The notes under the pieces are model-generated. The model did no database searches and had not been told where the DNA came from. It was given only the letters and a program-made list of their open reading frames with translations. 34,079 nt of DNA from Saprospiraceae bacterium (lineage in GTDB: Bacteria; Bacteroidota; Bacteroidia; Chitinophagales; Saprospiraceae). The stretch is taken from the NCBI GenBank assembly GCA_020437105.1, contig JAGQWR010000080.1, forward strand, positions 1 through 34,079. Reading direction: 5' to 3'. A program made the translations under genes and the position numbers. Below, piece after piece: positions 17,096 through 25,045 of the stretch. Every line of letters starts with the position of its first letter. The stretch's first letter is position 1.

Positions 17096-17578
17096 ATGAA
17101 GCGACTCGTTTATATTTTCAGTGCCTGTCTTTTTTTGTTTGCTTCCTGTAAAGAGAAAACCTATTACTACGAGGTAAATGACATTGAAATCCTGCCTAAT
17201 AACTCGGGTAAAACCAAGCAAAAGAGCGTGGAGCAATTTATCAATATTGCCTATGCCAACCTCAATCAAAAAGCGCTAAGCCCGGACCAATTAGTTGACA
17301 TTACAGATGTTATTGCATCCATTGGCGATAAGCAAATAGCTTTTGAGACCATCATTGCAAAAATGATTACGGCTCCTGATGTGGCAATCCCGCCAGACAG
17401 CGAAATGCGTGCAGATGTGCCGCTTTTTGTGGTGGAAACGTACAAACGCTTTTATGTACGCTTCCCGACGGAGGCAGAGAAAACCTTTTGGGTCAATTAT
17501 ATCAACTCGCACCCTACGGTAACTCCCGAAACGGTTTATTTCGCTTTTGCGACCTCAGACGAGTACTATTATTACTAG
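17096..17578 (+). CDS. Small lipoprotein, paralogue of the preceding gene
   Basis: A 160-residue predicted lipoprotein. Seen: a signal MKRLVYIFSACLFLFASC with lipobox FASC, then a mature helical domain with EQFINIAYANLNQKALSPDQL and a C-terminal part VETYKRFYVRFPTEAEKTFWVNYIN. It ends in TSDEYYYY. The R.PT.AE and (S/T)DEY landmarks match the C-terminal half of the previous lipoprotein, which suggests duplication. It lies 35 bp after that gene and 31 bp before the DUF1501-like gene, so all three are probably one transcript. Function unknown. Confidence 0.72.
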   Translation: MKRLVYIFSACLFLFASCKEKTYYYEVNDIEILPNNSGKTKQKSVEQFINIAYANLNQKALSPDQLVDITDVIASIGDKQIAFETIIAKMITAPDVAIPPDSEMRADVPLFVVETYKRFYVRFPTEAEKTFWVNYINSHPTVTPETVYFAFATSDEYYYY

Positions 17579-17609
17579 CATATCCTGGCAACCGATCTAA
17601 TGACCTAGC

Positions 17610-18965
17610 ATGAAAAGACGTAAATTTTTAAAGAAAGCAGCTATAACTGCCGCCGGTTCGATCGCATTTCCATACCTCTTGCCCTCGGGCAGGTTGTTTG
17701 CCAGTGGCGGCGGACCGCCAATGGCAGAACATGTTGTGTTTGTTATGTTTGCCGGAGGCGTGCGCCAGCAGGAAGCAGTAGAGAAGCGCTACTTATCAGA
17801 AAGTCAGGGACTGGATGTGGAAGGTAACATTATGTACAATATGCTCAGCGGGGAGGTGCCTGAACTCAAGATAGTATATGGTACAGATACGCCCGACGGG
17901 CAACCTGGAGGGCAACCTATTTCGCCCATCCTGCAAACGCCCCTGGACCAGCAGGGGATCCTCTTTAAAGAGGTACGATTTTCGAGTGCTGGAACCGGCC
18001 ATTTTACCGGATTGAGCACAGGTGTATCCGGATATTATGGAACCACCCAGGGTTTGCAGCAGCGGCCACTTCATCCTACAATTTTTGAGTATGCTCGCCG
18101 CTTTGGCGGATTTAAAGCCACCGATACCTGGTTTATCGGCAATGGCATTGGCAACTCTACTCCCCTCCTCAACCACTCCGAACACCGGGATTTTGGCTGG
18201 GAATACGGTGCTAATTTTTTTGCACCTACGATCACTTTTGGTGAAAAAGGCGAGCAGCATTTAAAAGGGTTTAAATCTTTCCACCCCGAAGAAGAATTGG
18301 AGCCGATAGAGCAGATGCGGTACTTTTTAAATCAGAATTTTTTGCAAAACGGTGGACGTATTCCGCACCTCAATAATACCGAGGAAGAAAAAGAAGACAT
18401 CAAGGCATTTATTCGGGAAGTATTTGACCGCAAAGACATGGGACAATTACTTTTCCCGCCGGTAACCGATAATGGCGACCTCGCCACAGTTGGATATGCC
18501 ACCGAAATCCTGCGCTATTTCAAACCAAAGCTCACGGTCGTCAATATGAGTGCAGTAGATTCCTGCCATGAGAGTTATACCAGTTATCTGAAGGCTCTGC
18601 ACCGGGCTGATCATGCCGTTGGCTTCTTATGGAATTACATACAGACGCAGGTACCGGAGATGGCAAATAATACGGTACTGATTGTCATGCCGGAACATGG
18701 AAGGAACCTGAATTCAAACGGTATCCTGGACGAAAATGACTGGTTTGCTTTTGATCATGATTCGGATGCTAACTCCCGTCGGATCTTCACCATGATGGCT
18801 GGTCCCGGCATTGATGGCGGACTGGAATTAGGCAGTGAAGCCAATCCAATTGGCGATGCCTCGGATGTGGTGCCGACCATTGCCGAAGTATTGGGTTTCA
18901 AAAATGAAGTGTTGAATTCCGGTTGGCTGCATTCAGAGTCCAAATCCCTATTTGATCAGATCTAA
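17610..18965 (+). CDS. Tat-exported DUF1501-like protein, alkaline-phosphatase fold
   Basis: A 451-residue protein with a twin-arginine signal (MKRRKFLKKAAITAAGSIAF), so it is folded before export. The mature part fits the alkaline phosphatase/sulfatase superfamily and most resembles DUF1501. Seen: the opening beta strand HVVFVMFAGG; the region GTGHFTGLSTGVSGYYG at the place of the nucleophile loop; then near the C-terminus the metal-site motifs NMSAVDSCHESYTSY, ALHRADHAVGFLW, TVLIVMPEHGRN (about residue 360) and FAFDHDSDA. The first-strand Asp that normally binds metal is replaced (FAGG instead of a .DG pattern), so activity is doubtful or altered. It sits between two DUF1549-like lipoproteins and a haem-like lipoprotein, an arrangement reminiscent of planctomycete clusters. 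Confidence 0.78.
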   Translation: MKRRKFLKKAAITAAGSIAFPYLLPSGRLFASGGGPPMAEHVVFVMFAGGVRQQEAVEKRYLSESQGLDVEGNIMYNMLSGEVPELKIVYGTDTPDGQPGGQPISPILQTPLDQQGILFKEVRFSSAGTGHFTGLSTGVSGYYGTTQGLQQRPLHPTIFEYARRFGGFKATDTWFIGNGIGNSTPLLNHSEHRDFGWEYGANFFAPTITFGEKGEQHLKGFKSFHPEEELEPIEQMRYFLNQNFLQNGGRIPHLNNTEEEKEDIKAFIREVFDRKDMGQLLFPPVTDNGDLATVGYATEILRYFKPKLTVVNMSAVDSCHESYTSYLKALHRADHAVGFLWNYIQTQVPEMANNTVLIVMPEHGRNLNSNGILDENDWFAFDHDSDANSRRIFTMMAGPGIDGGLELGSEANPIGDASDVVPTIAEVLGFKNEVLNSGWLHSESKSLFDQI

Positions 18966-18976
18966 GTAAAAGGAAT

Positions 18977-19465
18977 ATGAAAAAATACCTGATATACGGA
19001 CTTTTGATTTCCGGGATTATTGGCAGTTGCAAAAAGGAAGAACATGTGAATCCCTACGACCTGATTGATAATACCCAACCAGACAGCACGGCTACAGTAT
19101 TACTAGATCCAACGTCTTTGGAGGGTTTACATCAGCAGATATTTGCGCGTACCTGTGCCAATAGCGGTTGCCATGATGGGACCTTCGAGCCCGATTTCAG
19201 AACAATCGAAAGCACCTATAATACGCTGGTCAACCATCCGGTGATCAAAAACGACCCGCAGGGAAGTTTTACCTACCGTGTGGTTCCCGGAGATGTCAGT
19301 AGCTCCCAGATTATCGCCCGATTAACATACGATATTGATGGCAATTCCGGTGTGATGCCGCTGGCGCTGGAACCCGACTCCGACTGGCCGGAAATGAAAG
19401 AAACCTATATCGATCATGTAAAAACCTGGATCATGGCTGGCGCGCTAAATGCTTCAGATAATTAG
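18977..19465 (+). CDS. Lipoprotein with a C-X4-C-H haem-like motif
   Basis: A 162-residue predicted lipoprotein with lipobox IIGSC. Seen in the mature part: QQIFARTCANSGCHDGTFEPD, which has a Cys-X4-Cys-His arrangement close to the c-type cytochrome haem motif (normally C-X2-C-H). Later comes VVPGDVSSSQIIARLTYDIDGNSGVMPLA, where a Met in a P-rich stretch could be a distal ligand as in planctomycete-type (PSCyt) cytochromes. Such CX4CH proteins occur in Bacteroidota and Planctomycetes. Whether haem is bound covalently is unproven. It follows the DUF1501-like gene by 11 bp. An electron-transfer or sensing role is inference. Confidence 0.75.
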   Translation: MKKYLIYGLLISGIIGSCKKEEHVNPYDLIDNTQPDSTATVLLDPTSLEGLHQQIFARTCANSGCHDGTFEPDFRTIESTYNTLVNHPVIKNDPQGSFTYRVVPGDVSSSQIIARLTYDIDGNSGVMPLALEPDSDWPEMKETYIDHVKTWIMAGALNASDN

Positions 19466-19475
19466 AATGGATCAA

Positions 19476-19919
19476 ATGAAGTTGAGATTAATAGTTCCGC
19501 TTTTGCTGCTTATATCTGCCTGCGAAAAGATCGTGGAAGATCCGGTTTTTAGTGAAGTGCCAGCGATCGTACTCCTCGAAGTTTCGCAGGATACCATCGT
19601 GCAGTTTACGGAGCAGTTGATTGTGACCATCCAATACGAAGATGGCGATGGGGATTTGGGTACTTCTGATCCGGATATCAATTCCATCTTTGTGCAGGAT
19701 AGCAGGCTGGAAGAAGCAGATGAATATTACCTGCCACCACTTGCCCCGGAGGATGCTACGATTTCGATTACGGGCAGTTTTGACCTCAAACTCTCTCCCA
19801 CCTTTTTATTGGGAAACGGCACCCAGGAAATTTCAGAACTGAGTATTTATCTGATAGACCGTGCCGGTAATAAAAGCAACACCCTAAAGGCTGGTCCGAT
19901 CATTATAAAGAAAGAATAA
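19476..19919 (+). CDS. Lipoprotein with an acidic DGDGD loop
   Basis: A predicted lipoprotein of about 147 residues. Seen: signal MKLRLIVPLLLLISAC (lipobox ISAC), then an all-beta domain with IQYEDGDGDLGTSDPD, an acidic loop that looks like a calcium-binding turn and is typical of a widespread Bacteroidota lipoprotein family. Later strands include ISITGSFDLKLSP and ELSIYLIDRAGNKS. An ATG at 19467 would add three residues (MDQ); the reading from 19476 gives a standard basic signal-peptide start. It is 10 bp after the haem-like lipoprotein gene and 24 bp before the large surface protein gene. Function unknown. Confidence 0.72.
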   Translation: MKLRLIVPLLLLISACEKIVEDPVFSEVPAIVLLEVSQDTIVQFTEQLIVTIQYEDGDGDLGTSDPDINSIFVQDSRLEEADEYYLPPLAPEDATISITGSFDLKLSPTFLLGNGTQEISELSIYLIDRAGNKSNTLKAGPIIIKKE

Positions 19920-19943
19920 ACGCTTCCGGAAACCGACACACCC

Positions 19944-22900
19944 ATGCGAAAATTTTTACCACTCACTATCCTGTTATTTATCCCGCTTTCCGGATTGTTT
20001 GCGCAGCCGGAGTATTACATGTCCAATCAAATTGTCAACGATTGTGAAGGCTTTCTGTATGACAGTGAGGCTGGTGATCCGGAGGGTACTTATGACCATA
20101 ACGAGAATTATACCTTTACCATTTGCATTCCGGAGGCAGATCAGATTGTCATGGATTTTTTGAGTTTCTGTACGGAAGCTGATTTTGATTCCCTGCGGGT
20201 ATATGATGGCCCGGATACGCTTTCGATGCAAATCGGGCCCGCCTACACAGGGGAAATGGATCCTCCACAAATCATCGCCTATAGCGGCTACCTGACTGTC
20301 AATTTTGTGAGTGATCCCAACGTGACTTGTACCGGCTGGGTGGCCTTTTGGTCCACTGTCATTGAAGAGCCCGTGCCGCCGGATATTCTGCCTATCGGCA
20401 ATGTACCCTGTGAGAGCAACTCCATGACTATCACGTTTGATGAGCCACTTCCCTGTGATTCCTTATACGCCGGGGCCTTTTCTATTGTCGGTCCCATCTC
20501 CCCAACAGTTACCTCGGTGATGCCCATGCCCTGTGTAGGAGGCATGGCGAGTACGGTGGTTTTAAACTTTAGTCCGCCTATTGATTTTAGCGGCACCTAT
20601 CAGGTCATTTATAATACCTCCGAAACCATTTGCGAGACGGTTTACCCCCTGGTCTCAGTAGAGCCTTTTGTGGTAAATGATTGCCCCCTGAATGTGATCA
20701 TCGAGCTTCAGGGTACCACGGCTTGCGCCGGAGAAAATATTACCCTGGTAGCTGTAGCCAGCGGCGGCGATCCAAATACCTACATGTTCGATTGGAGTCC
20801 GGAGCCTGGCAATACAGATACGCTGGTGGTTATGCCTGTTGGCCCGACTATTTATATGGTTGAGGTAACGGATGCCAACGGAGCAAGTGCGACAGATACC
20901 ATCTTGGTTGACCCGGAGCCCATTCCGGTATTGTCTCTTTCGGATACTTCCCTGTGTACCTCAGTCGATCCTTTTTTCCTGACAGCTGTGCCGCCAGGTG
21001 GCGAATGGTCTGGTATGGGCATTGCCGAAGGGGAAGAAGGGACAGGTTATTATGATCCCGGTTTGGTAGATGGCTTGTTGGATACGGTTATATATGCTGG
21101 TCCGAATGGTTGCTCGGCAACCATTTTTATAGATTACCTCGAATTGGATGAAGGAACGGATGATGCCGCCTGTCCGGGATCAGCTCCGTTTTTTGTGTCC
21201 GGGGGTTTGCCAGTCGGCGGAGTCTGGACAGGCCCAAATATTGACCCGGATGGTTTGTTTACCCCACCGGCAACAGCTGGAAGTTTTGAAGTGACTTACA
21301 CCCATCCCAATGGCTGTTCAGGTTCTAAATGGATAAACGTTGATCTGATCACGCTACCGGTGTTGGATTCCATTTGCCAGTCAGAGCCTGCCTTTCCGAT
21401 TGCTGTTTCGCCTTTCGGCGGAATTTGGAGTGGAGCAGGTATTGTGGATGTTGACTTTGGTATTTTTGACCCCAATGAGGCCGGCCCTGGATCGCACCAA
21501 CTTATTTATGACATCAACGGCTGCTCGGATACGCTCGATGTTTTCGTAAAACAAATCGATGCTGTTTGGGATTTGAGTGCATGTCCGGAACAGGCTCCGT
21601 TTATTTTGCCCGGAAACTGGCAACCCAATGGAGTGGGTATGTGGTCAGGCTTGGGGATTGTAGATCCATTTACCGGTCTGTATGATCCGGGATTGTTAAA
21701 CCATGGAGACAATGATACGCTCACCTTTTCGGCAAATGGTTGTACCGATGACCGTATCGTTTTTATTAGGGACACTAAAATTTATTTGAATTATACTCCG
21801 ACTTTCTGTCCACAAGACGATGCTGTTTTTCTGGATTGGGAATCGGTTCAGCGGTCGCCTTACGGCGGAGTCTGGACGGGGAATGGCATTGTATATTTGG
21901 GTGGTGTAGATTATGAGTTTGACCCTGGTGTCGCAGGACCGGGTATGCACCTTTTAATTTATACGGCAAATACCTGTGTAGATAGTATGTACATGGAAGT
22001 GTTTCCGAGTCCGCAAATCACCTCCGAAATTGTATGTGAACTTGCCAGTCCGATCTTTCTACAAACCACCGTTGCCGGAGGAACCTGGTCGGGACCCGGA
22101 ATTACCAATGAATTTTCCGGGCAATTTGACCCGGGGGCTGTTGGTCCGGGCACGTACACTATTTCCTACACTAGTGCAGACGGGTGTTATGGGGAAGGTA
22201 CTGTCGAGGTCACCAGTTTAGAAACGGTGGTAGTTTCCGGGTTGGAAGAGTTTTATTGTTTTAAGGATACGGTCATATACCTTGACCTTCAACCAATGGG
22301 CGGCACCTTAACTATTGATGGTGTGGTTTCTACCTATATCAATCCCGCCGAATTGGGCACAGGGACGCATATTGTGGAATATACGGTCGGGGTGGATGAA
22401 TGTGAACAAACGGAGATTCTGGCGATGGATGTAGGTCAGCCGATCGAGTTAATCCTTCCATTGGAATCAGATTCCATTTGTGCCGGCGAGACAGTAAACT
22501 TAACAGCCACCGCTTATGGCGGAAGCTCTCTCAATAATTTTACATACAGCTGGGATCCCTTGCTGGGCTTCGGGCAAAGTTTTAATGTACAGCCGGGTAG
22601 TTCGACGGTATATACGGTGACGGCTTCGGATGCTTGCTCTGATCCGGCTGTGGGTATAATTGACATTTTTGTACATCCGGCTTTTTATGCCGAGATTGAA
22701 ACGGGGCCTGCTGTTTGTTTTGAAGATACTACCTGGGCAGAGGTGCAGGCTTATCCAGGGCTGGATTACAGTTTTCTTTGGTACACCAATCCTCCCACCA
22801 TTGGGAATTATGTAGAGAGTTATCCGACCAGTATTCTTTTGGAGGTTACAGATAATAATACGGGCTGTGTAATTGAGAGTACCATTCAATTGCCGGGTTA

Positions 22901-23444
22901 TTTACCGATTCAGGCCAATTTTGGACTAGCACCAACCGGTGATTGCATTAGTGTATTGGATGGATTTGTTCAAATTCTGGATTTTAGCTCAGGTGGCAAA
23001 ACAGGCTATTGGGATTTTGGTGATGGCAGTGGTTTGACGCCTTATCAATTTGGTGCCAACCTAAGTCATGTTTATCAGGACACCGGATTATATGAAATCA
23101 CCCTGACCATTGAAAACGAAGGCGGTTGTGAGTCGGTGTTTACCCGGGAGCTTTGTATCTCCCCCGATCACAGATTATTTGCACCCAATGCCATGACCCC
23201 AAATGGAGATGGAGTCAACGATGTTTTTGGTTTTAAAGGAGCGGGTATTGAGGAAATTACCTGGCAGATTTTCAATCGCTTTGGCGAATTGATGTACGAG
23301 GGGCAGAGCATGTCCGATCGCTGGGACGGTAAATATCAGGGCAATCGGGTGCAGGGTGGCGTATATACCGTTGTTGCAGGGTATAAAGTCCTCGGAGAGC
23401 AAAAACGAAAAATGTTTAAAGGCTACGTGACGGTGCTTTATTAA
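19944..23444 (+). CDS. Large type-IX-secreted surface protein: CUB, WSG repeats, PKD, gliding C-terminus
   Basis: A 1166-residue exported protein. Seen in order: a Sec signal peptide (FLPLTILLFIPLSGLFAQ); a CUB-like domain at about 27-140 (CEGFLYDSEAGDPEGTYDHN, then FDSLRVYDGPDTLS); an Ig-like region; seven copies of an approximately 75-residue module built around GG.W(S/T)G.GI with an FDP...GPG turn and a conserved Cys at each end, the last copy decayed; a PKD domain (GYWDFGDGSGLTPY and HVYQDTGLYEITLTI); and the C-terminal type B sorting domain (LFAPNAMTPNGDGVNDVF, FNRFGELMYEG, WDGKYQGNRVQGGVYTVVAGY). It is carried across the outer membrane by the type IX system and attached to the surface. 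It closes the six-gene operon and probably acts as an adhesin or scaffold. Confidence 0.9.
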   Translation: MRKFLPLTILLFIPLSGLFAQPEYYMSNQIVNDCEGFLYDSEAGDPEGTYDHNENYTFTICIPEADQIVMDFLSFCTEADFDSLRVYDGPDTLSMQIGPAYTGEMDPPQIIAYSGYLTVNFVSDPNVTCTGWVAFWSTVIEEPVPPDILPIGNVPCESNSMTITFDEPLPCDSLYAGAFSIVGPISPTVTSVMPMPCVGGMASTVVLNFSPPIDFSGTYQVIYNTSETICETVYPLVSVEPFVVNDCPLNVIIELQGTTACAGENITLVAVASGGDPNTYMFDWSPEPGNTDTLVVMPVGPTIYMVEVTDANGASATDTILVDPEPIPVLSLSDTSLCTSVDPFFLTAVPPGGEWSGMGIAEGEEGTGYYDPGLVDGLLDTVIYAGPNGCSATIFIDYLELDEGTDDAACPGSAPFFVSGGLPVGGVWTGPNIDPDGLFTPPATAGSFEVTYTHPNGCSGSKWINVDLITLPVLDSICQSEPAFPIAVSPFGGIWSGAGIVDVDFGIFDPNEAGPGSHQLIYDINGCSDTLDVFVKQIDAVWDLSACPEQAPFILPGNWQPNGVGMWSGLGIVDPFTGLYDPGLLNHGDNDTLTFSANGCTDDRIVFIRDTKIYLNYTPTFCPQDDAVFLDWESVQRSPYGGVWTGNGIVYLGGVDYEFDPGVAGPGMHLLIYTANTCVDSMYMEVFPSPQITSEIVCELASPIFLQTTVAGGTWSGPGITNEFSGQFDPGAVGPGTYTISYTSADGCYGEGTVEVTSLETVVVSGLEEFYCFKDTVIYLDLQPMGGTLTIDGVVSTYINPAELGTGTHIVEYTVGVDECEQTEILAMDVGQPIELILPLESDSICAGETVNLTATAYGGSSLNNFTYSWDPLLGFGQSFNVQPGSSTVYTVTASDACSDPAVGIIDIFVHPAFYAEIETGPAVCFEDTTWAEVQAYPGLDYSFLWYTNPPTIGNYVESYPTSILLEVTDNNTGCVIESTIQLPGYLPIQANFGLAPTGDCISVLDGFVQILDFSSGGKTGYWDFGDGSGLTPYQFGANLSHVYQDTGLYEITLTIENEGGCESVFTRELCISPDHRLFAPNAMTPNGDGVNDVFGFKGAGIEEITWQIFNRFGELMYEGQSMSDRWDGKYQGNRVQGGVYTVVAGYKVLGEQKRKMFKGYVTVLY

Positions 23445-23472
23445 AGCTCAACCAAACCGGGTTAATGTCCTA

Positions 23473-23513
23473 AAAATGGACCTGTCAGGTCGCCGACCTG
23501 ACAGGTCCATTTT
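23473..23513. repeat. 41-bp perfect palindrome after the surface-protein gene
   Basis: Two 20-base arms (23473-23492 and 23494-23513) are perfectly complementary around one central C. The core is ACCTGTCAGGTCG/CGACCTGACAGGT. It ends in TTTT and begins 29 bp after the stop at 23444, so it can act as a bidirectional terminator. A variant copy follows at 23560-23586. Confidence 0.8.
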
Positions 23514-23559
23514 GTAAACGCTTGAAAAACAAATGTTTGCAATGTGCTTCGGCTTGGGG

Positions 23560-23586
23560 ACCTGACAGGTTGCCAACCTGTCAGGT
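23560..23586. repeat. 27-bp palindrome, second copy of the ACCTGACAGGT element
   Basis: ACCTGACAGGTTG (23560-23572), a central C, and CAACCTGTCAGGT (23574-23586) pair perfectly, followed by TGG and five Ts: a classic terminator shape on the plus strand. The arm sequence is the same family as the 41-bp palindrome 80 bp upstream, but with an A/T switch in the centre of the arm. It is probably a dispersed genomic repeat that doubles as a terminator. Confidence 0.75.
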
Positions 23587-23668
23587 TGGTTTTTCACCCT
23601 GCACAATAGCATACCTGCACCCTGAAAATCAGGATGACATTTTATCAATAATAAAGAAGAAGGGAGTC

Positions 23669-23968
23669 CTATTTTCTGCGTCTGCGGCTTCCGCCATATG
23701 CGCCACCACCACCGATAGTCCCTATCCCAATGAAATAACCGAGCCAGTATAACAGGCCGGTGTTATTTACGGCATAGATCCCGGTGTTAATGCCAAACAT
23801 TTTCCCGAAAACGGCAAAAGGCAAAAGTACGCCATGAATGAGTCCGCCAAAGAAGCCATAGGCTTTTTGAGTAGCTACATCCTCTGCGCAGATTGCTTCC
23901 GGGGCACAGGATGAAATCAGTATTACAATAAAGACAAAAAGAAGAATGGAGCCTAGGGTCTTTTTCAT
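23669..23968 (-). CDS. Small membrane lipoprotein
   Basis: A 99-residue protein with a hydrophobic signal and lipobox (LFVFIVILISSC), then one or two further hydrophobic stretches (GFFGGLIHGVLLPFAVFGKMFG and LLYWLGYFIGIGTIG) and a short Gly-rich, basic tail (GGGGAYGGSRRRRK). No recognised domain. It follows the VpsJ-like gene on the same strand with a 39-bp gap, so it may share the transcript. Function unknown. Confidence 0.68.
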   Translation of the reverse strand: MKKTLGSILLFVFIVILISSCAPEAICAEDVATQKAYGFFGGLIHGVLLPFAVFGKMFGINTGIYAVNNTGLLYWLGYFIGIGTIGGGGAYGGSRRRRK

Positions 23969-24007
23969 AAGTTAATGTTCTTTTCAGATTCAAAAAGTAC
24001 TACTTTT

Positions 24008-25045
24008 TTAATAAATGTTGGCCGCTTTCAATGCGTCCAGCAAAAATTTTAAACCCCAGTTTGGGTATTTGAATCGTTGATACGGACCGGAAAACGGAAC
24101 AGAGCCGGGAAGGGCGCCGACTATTTTTTTACCTGGATTTAATTGCTGATGCGGTAGCGTTTCCTGGATCAATCGGAAGCCTGTTTTAGCATAATCTTCT
24201 CCGATACGGAAACAAAGCAGGGCCAATTGAAGATTACCGGTTAGGCATTGGAAGCGGTGATTTCCTACCCAATTTAAATCATATTCGCCAGCAATTCCTT
24301 TTGAATGGCAGGTGTGGATGAACCGACTCAGTGATTCCCTCACATGGAGGATTGCCCGTTGATTTTCGAGTAGTTGGCCGGCTTCCCAAAAACCTCTGAG
24401 TGTATAGGCAATAGTATGTGTAAACGCCTGATCGGAAGCATTAAAACCCCATCCCCGGAAGGAATATTGTAGTGTGACACGGTCCAGATAAGTGTCTAGC
24501 ACCGGTCTCATACGCACTCGAAGAGGAAGATCAGGGAGCCATTTTTCACAGATTAAAAGTGCCCAAATCACCCGGCTATAATAGGTCGGACTTTGGGCCT
24601 CCAGCCAACAATCTTCTGTTGAAAGCTGGTCCATGATCCAGGAAACCGCTCGCCGCATGGCCTGAAGTATCCGAGGGTCTTCTTGTGCTTCATGCGCAGC
24701 TGCCATGCCAAAGAGGATCATGCCGGAATTAAAAATACTGGGTTTCCCGCTATTCGCGTAAAGCGCCGGGAAGGCACCGGAATCCTGTTGTACCGAAAGC
24801 AACCAATCAATGATCGTGGGAATAGCCTGTTTTATCCAATCAGCTTCATCCTGGTATTGATACAGTGTTTCCAACAGGTAACCCGTTGTTTCCGGGTAAG
24901 GAGGTGCCCAGCCTTTAAACGGGTATCTAACACGAGAATAGAATGCTGCACTCCCCTGTCCGTCGTGCACATCGAGGCTAGCCTTGATCCAGTGCAGGGC
25001 TGCCTGACTGTGTTTTTCGTAGGTATTTTGATCGATGGAACTCAT
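24008..25045 (-). CDS. Alpha/alpha-toroid protein, VpsJ-like polysaccharide-associated
   Basis: A 345-residue protein with no signal peptide. Seen: repeated helical hairpins with aromatic, Gly-rich loops at their ends (FKGWAPPYPETTGYLLETLYQY, DSGAFPALYANSGKPSIFNSGM, FRGWGFNASDQAFTHTIAYTLRGF, IAGEYDLNWVGNHRFQCLTGNLQLAL), the pattern of an alpha/alpha-barrel as in six-hairpin glycosidases and prenyltransferase-like proteins. It resembles VpsJ, a protein of exopolysaccharide gene clusters with no proven activity. Its ATG overlaps the stop of the upstream GNAT gene by 4 bp (ATGA), so the two are translationally coupled. Function in surface sugar modification is inference. Confidence 0.72.
   Translation of the reverse strand: MSSIDQNTYEKHSQAALHWIKASLDVHDGQGSAAFYSRVRYPFKGWAPPYPETTGYLLETLYQYQDEADWIKQAIPTIIDWLLSVQQDSGAFPALYANSGKPSIFNSGMILFGMAAAHEAQEDPRILQAMRRAVSWIMDQLSTEDCWLEAQSPTYYSRVIWALLICEKWLPDLPLRVRMRPVLDTYLDRVTLQYSFRGWGFNASDQAFTHTIAYTLRGFWEAGQLLENQRAILHVRESLSRFIHTCHSKGIAGEYDLNWVGNHRFQCLTGNLQLALLCFRIGEDYAKTGFRLIQETLPHQQLNPGKKIVGALPGSVPFSGPYQRFKYPNWGLKFLLDALKAANIY

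Noticed and set aside
23522..23752. 76-codon plus-strand ORF between the surface-protein gene and the small lipoprotein gene
   Set aside because: It reads through the palindrome and has no protein-like pattern.
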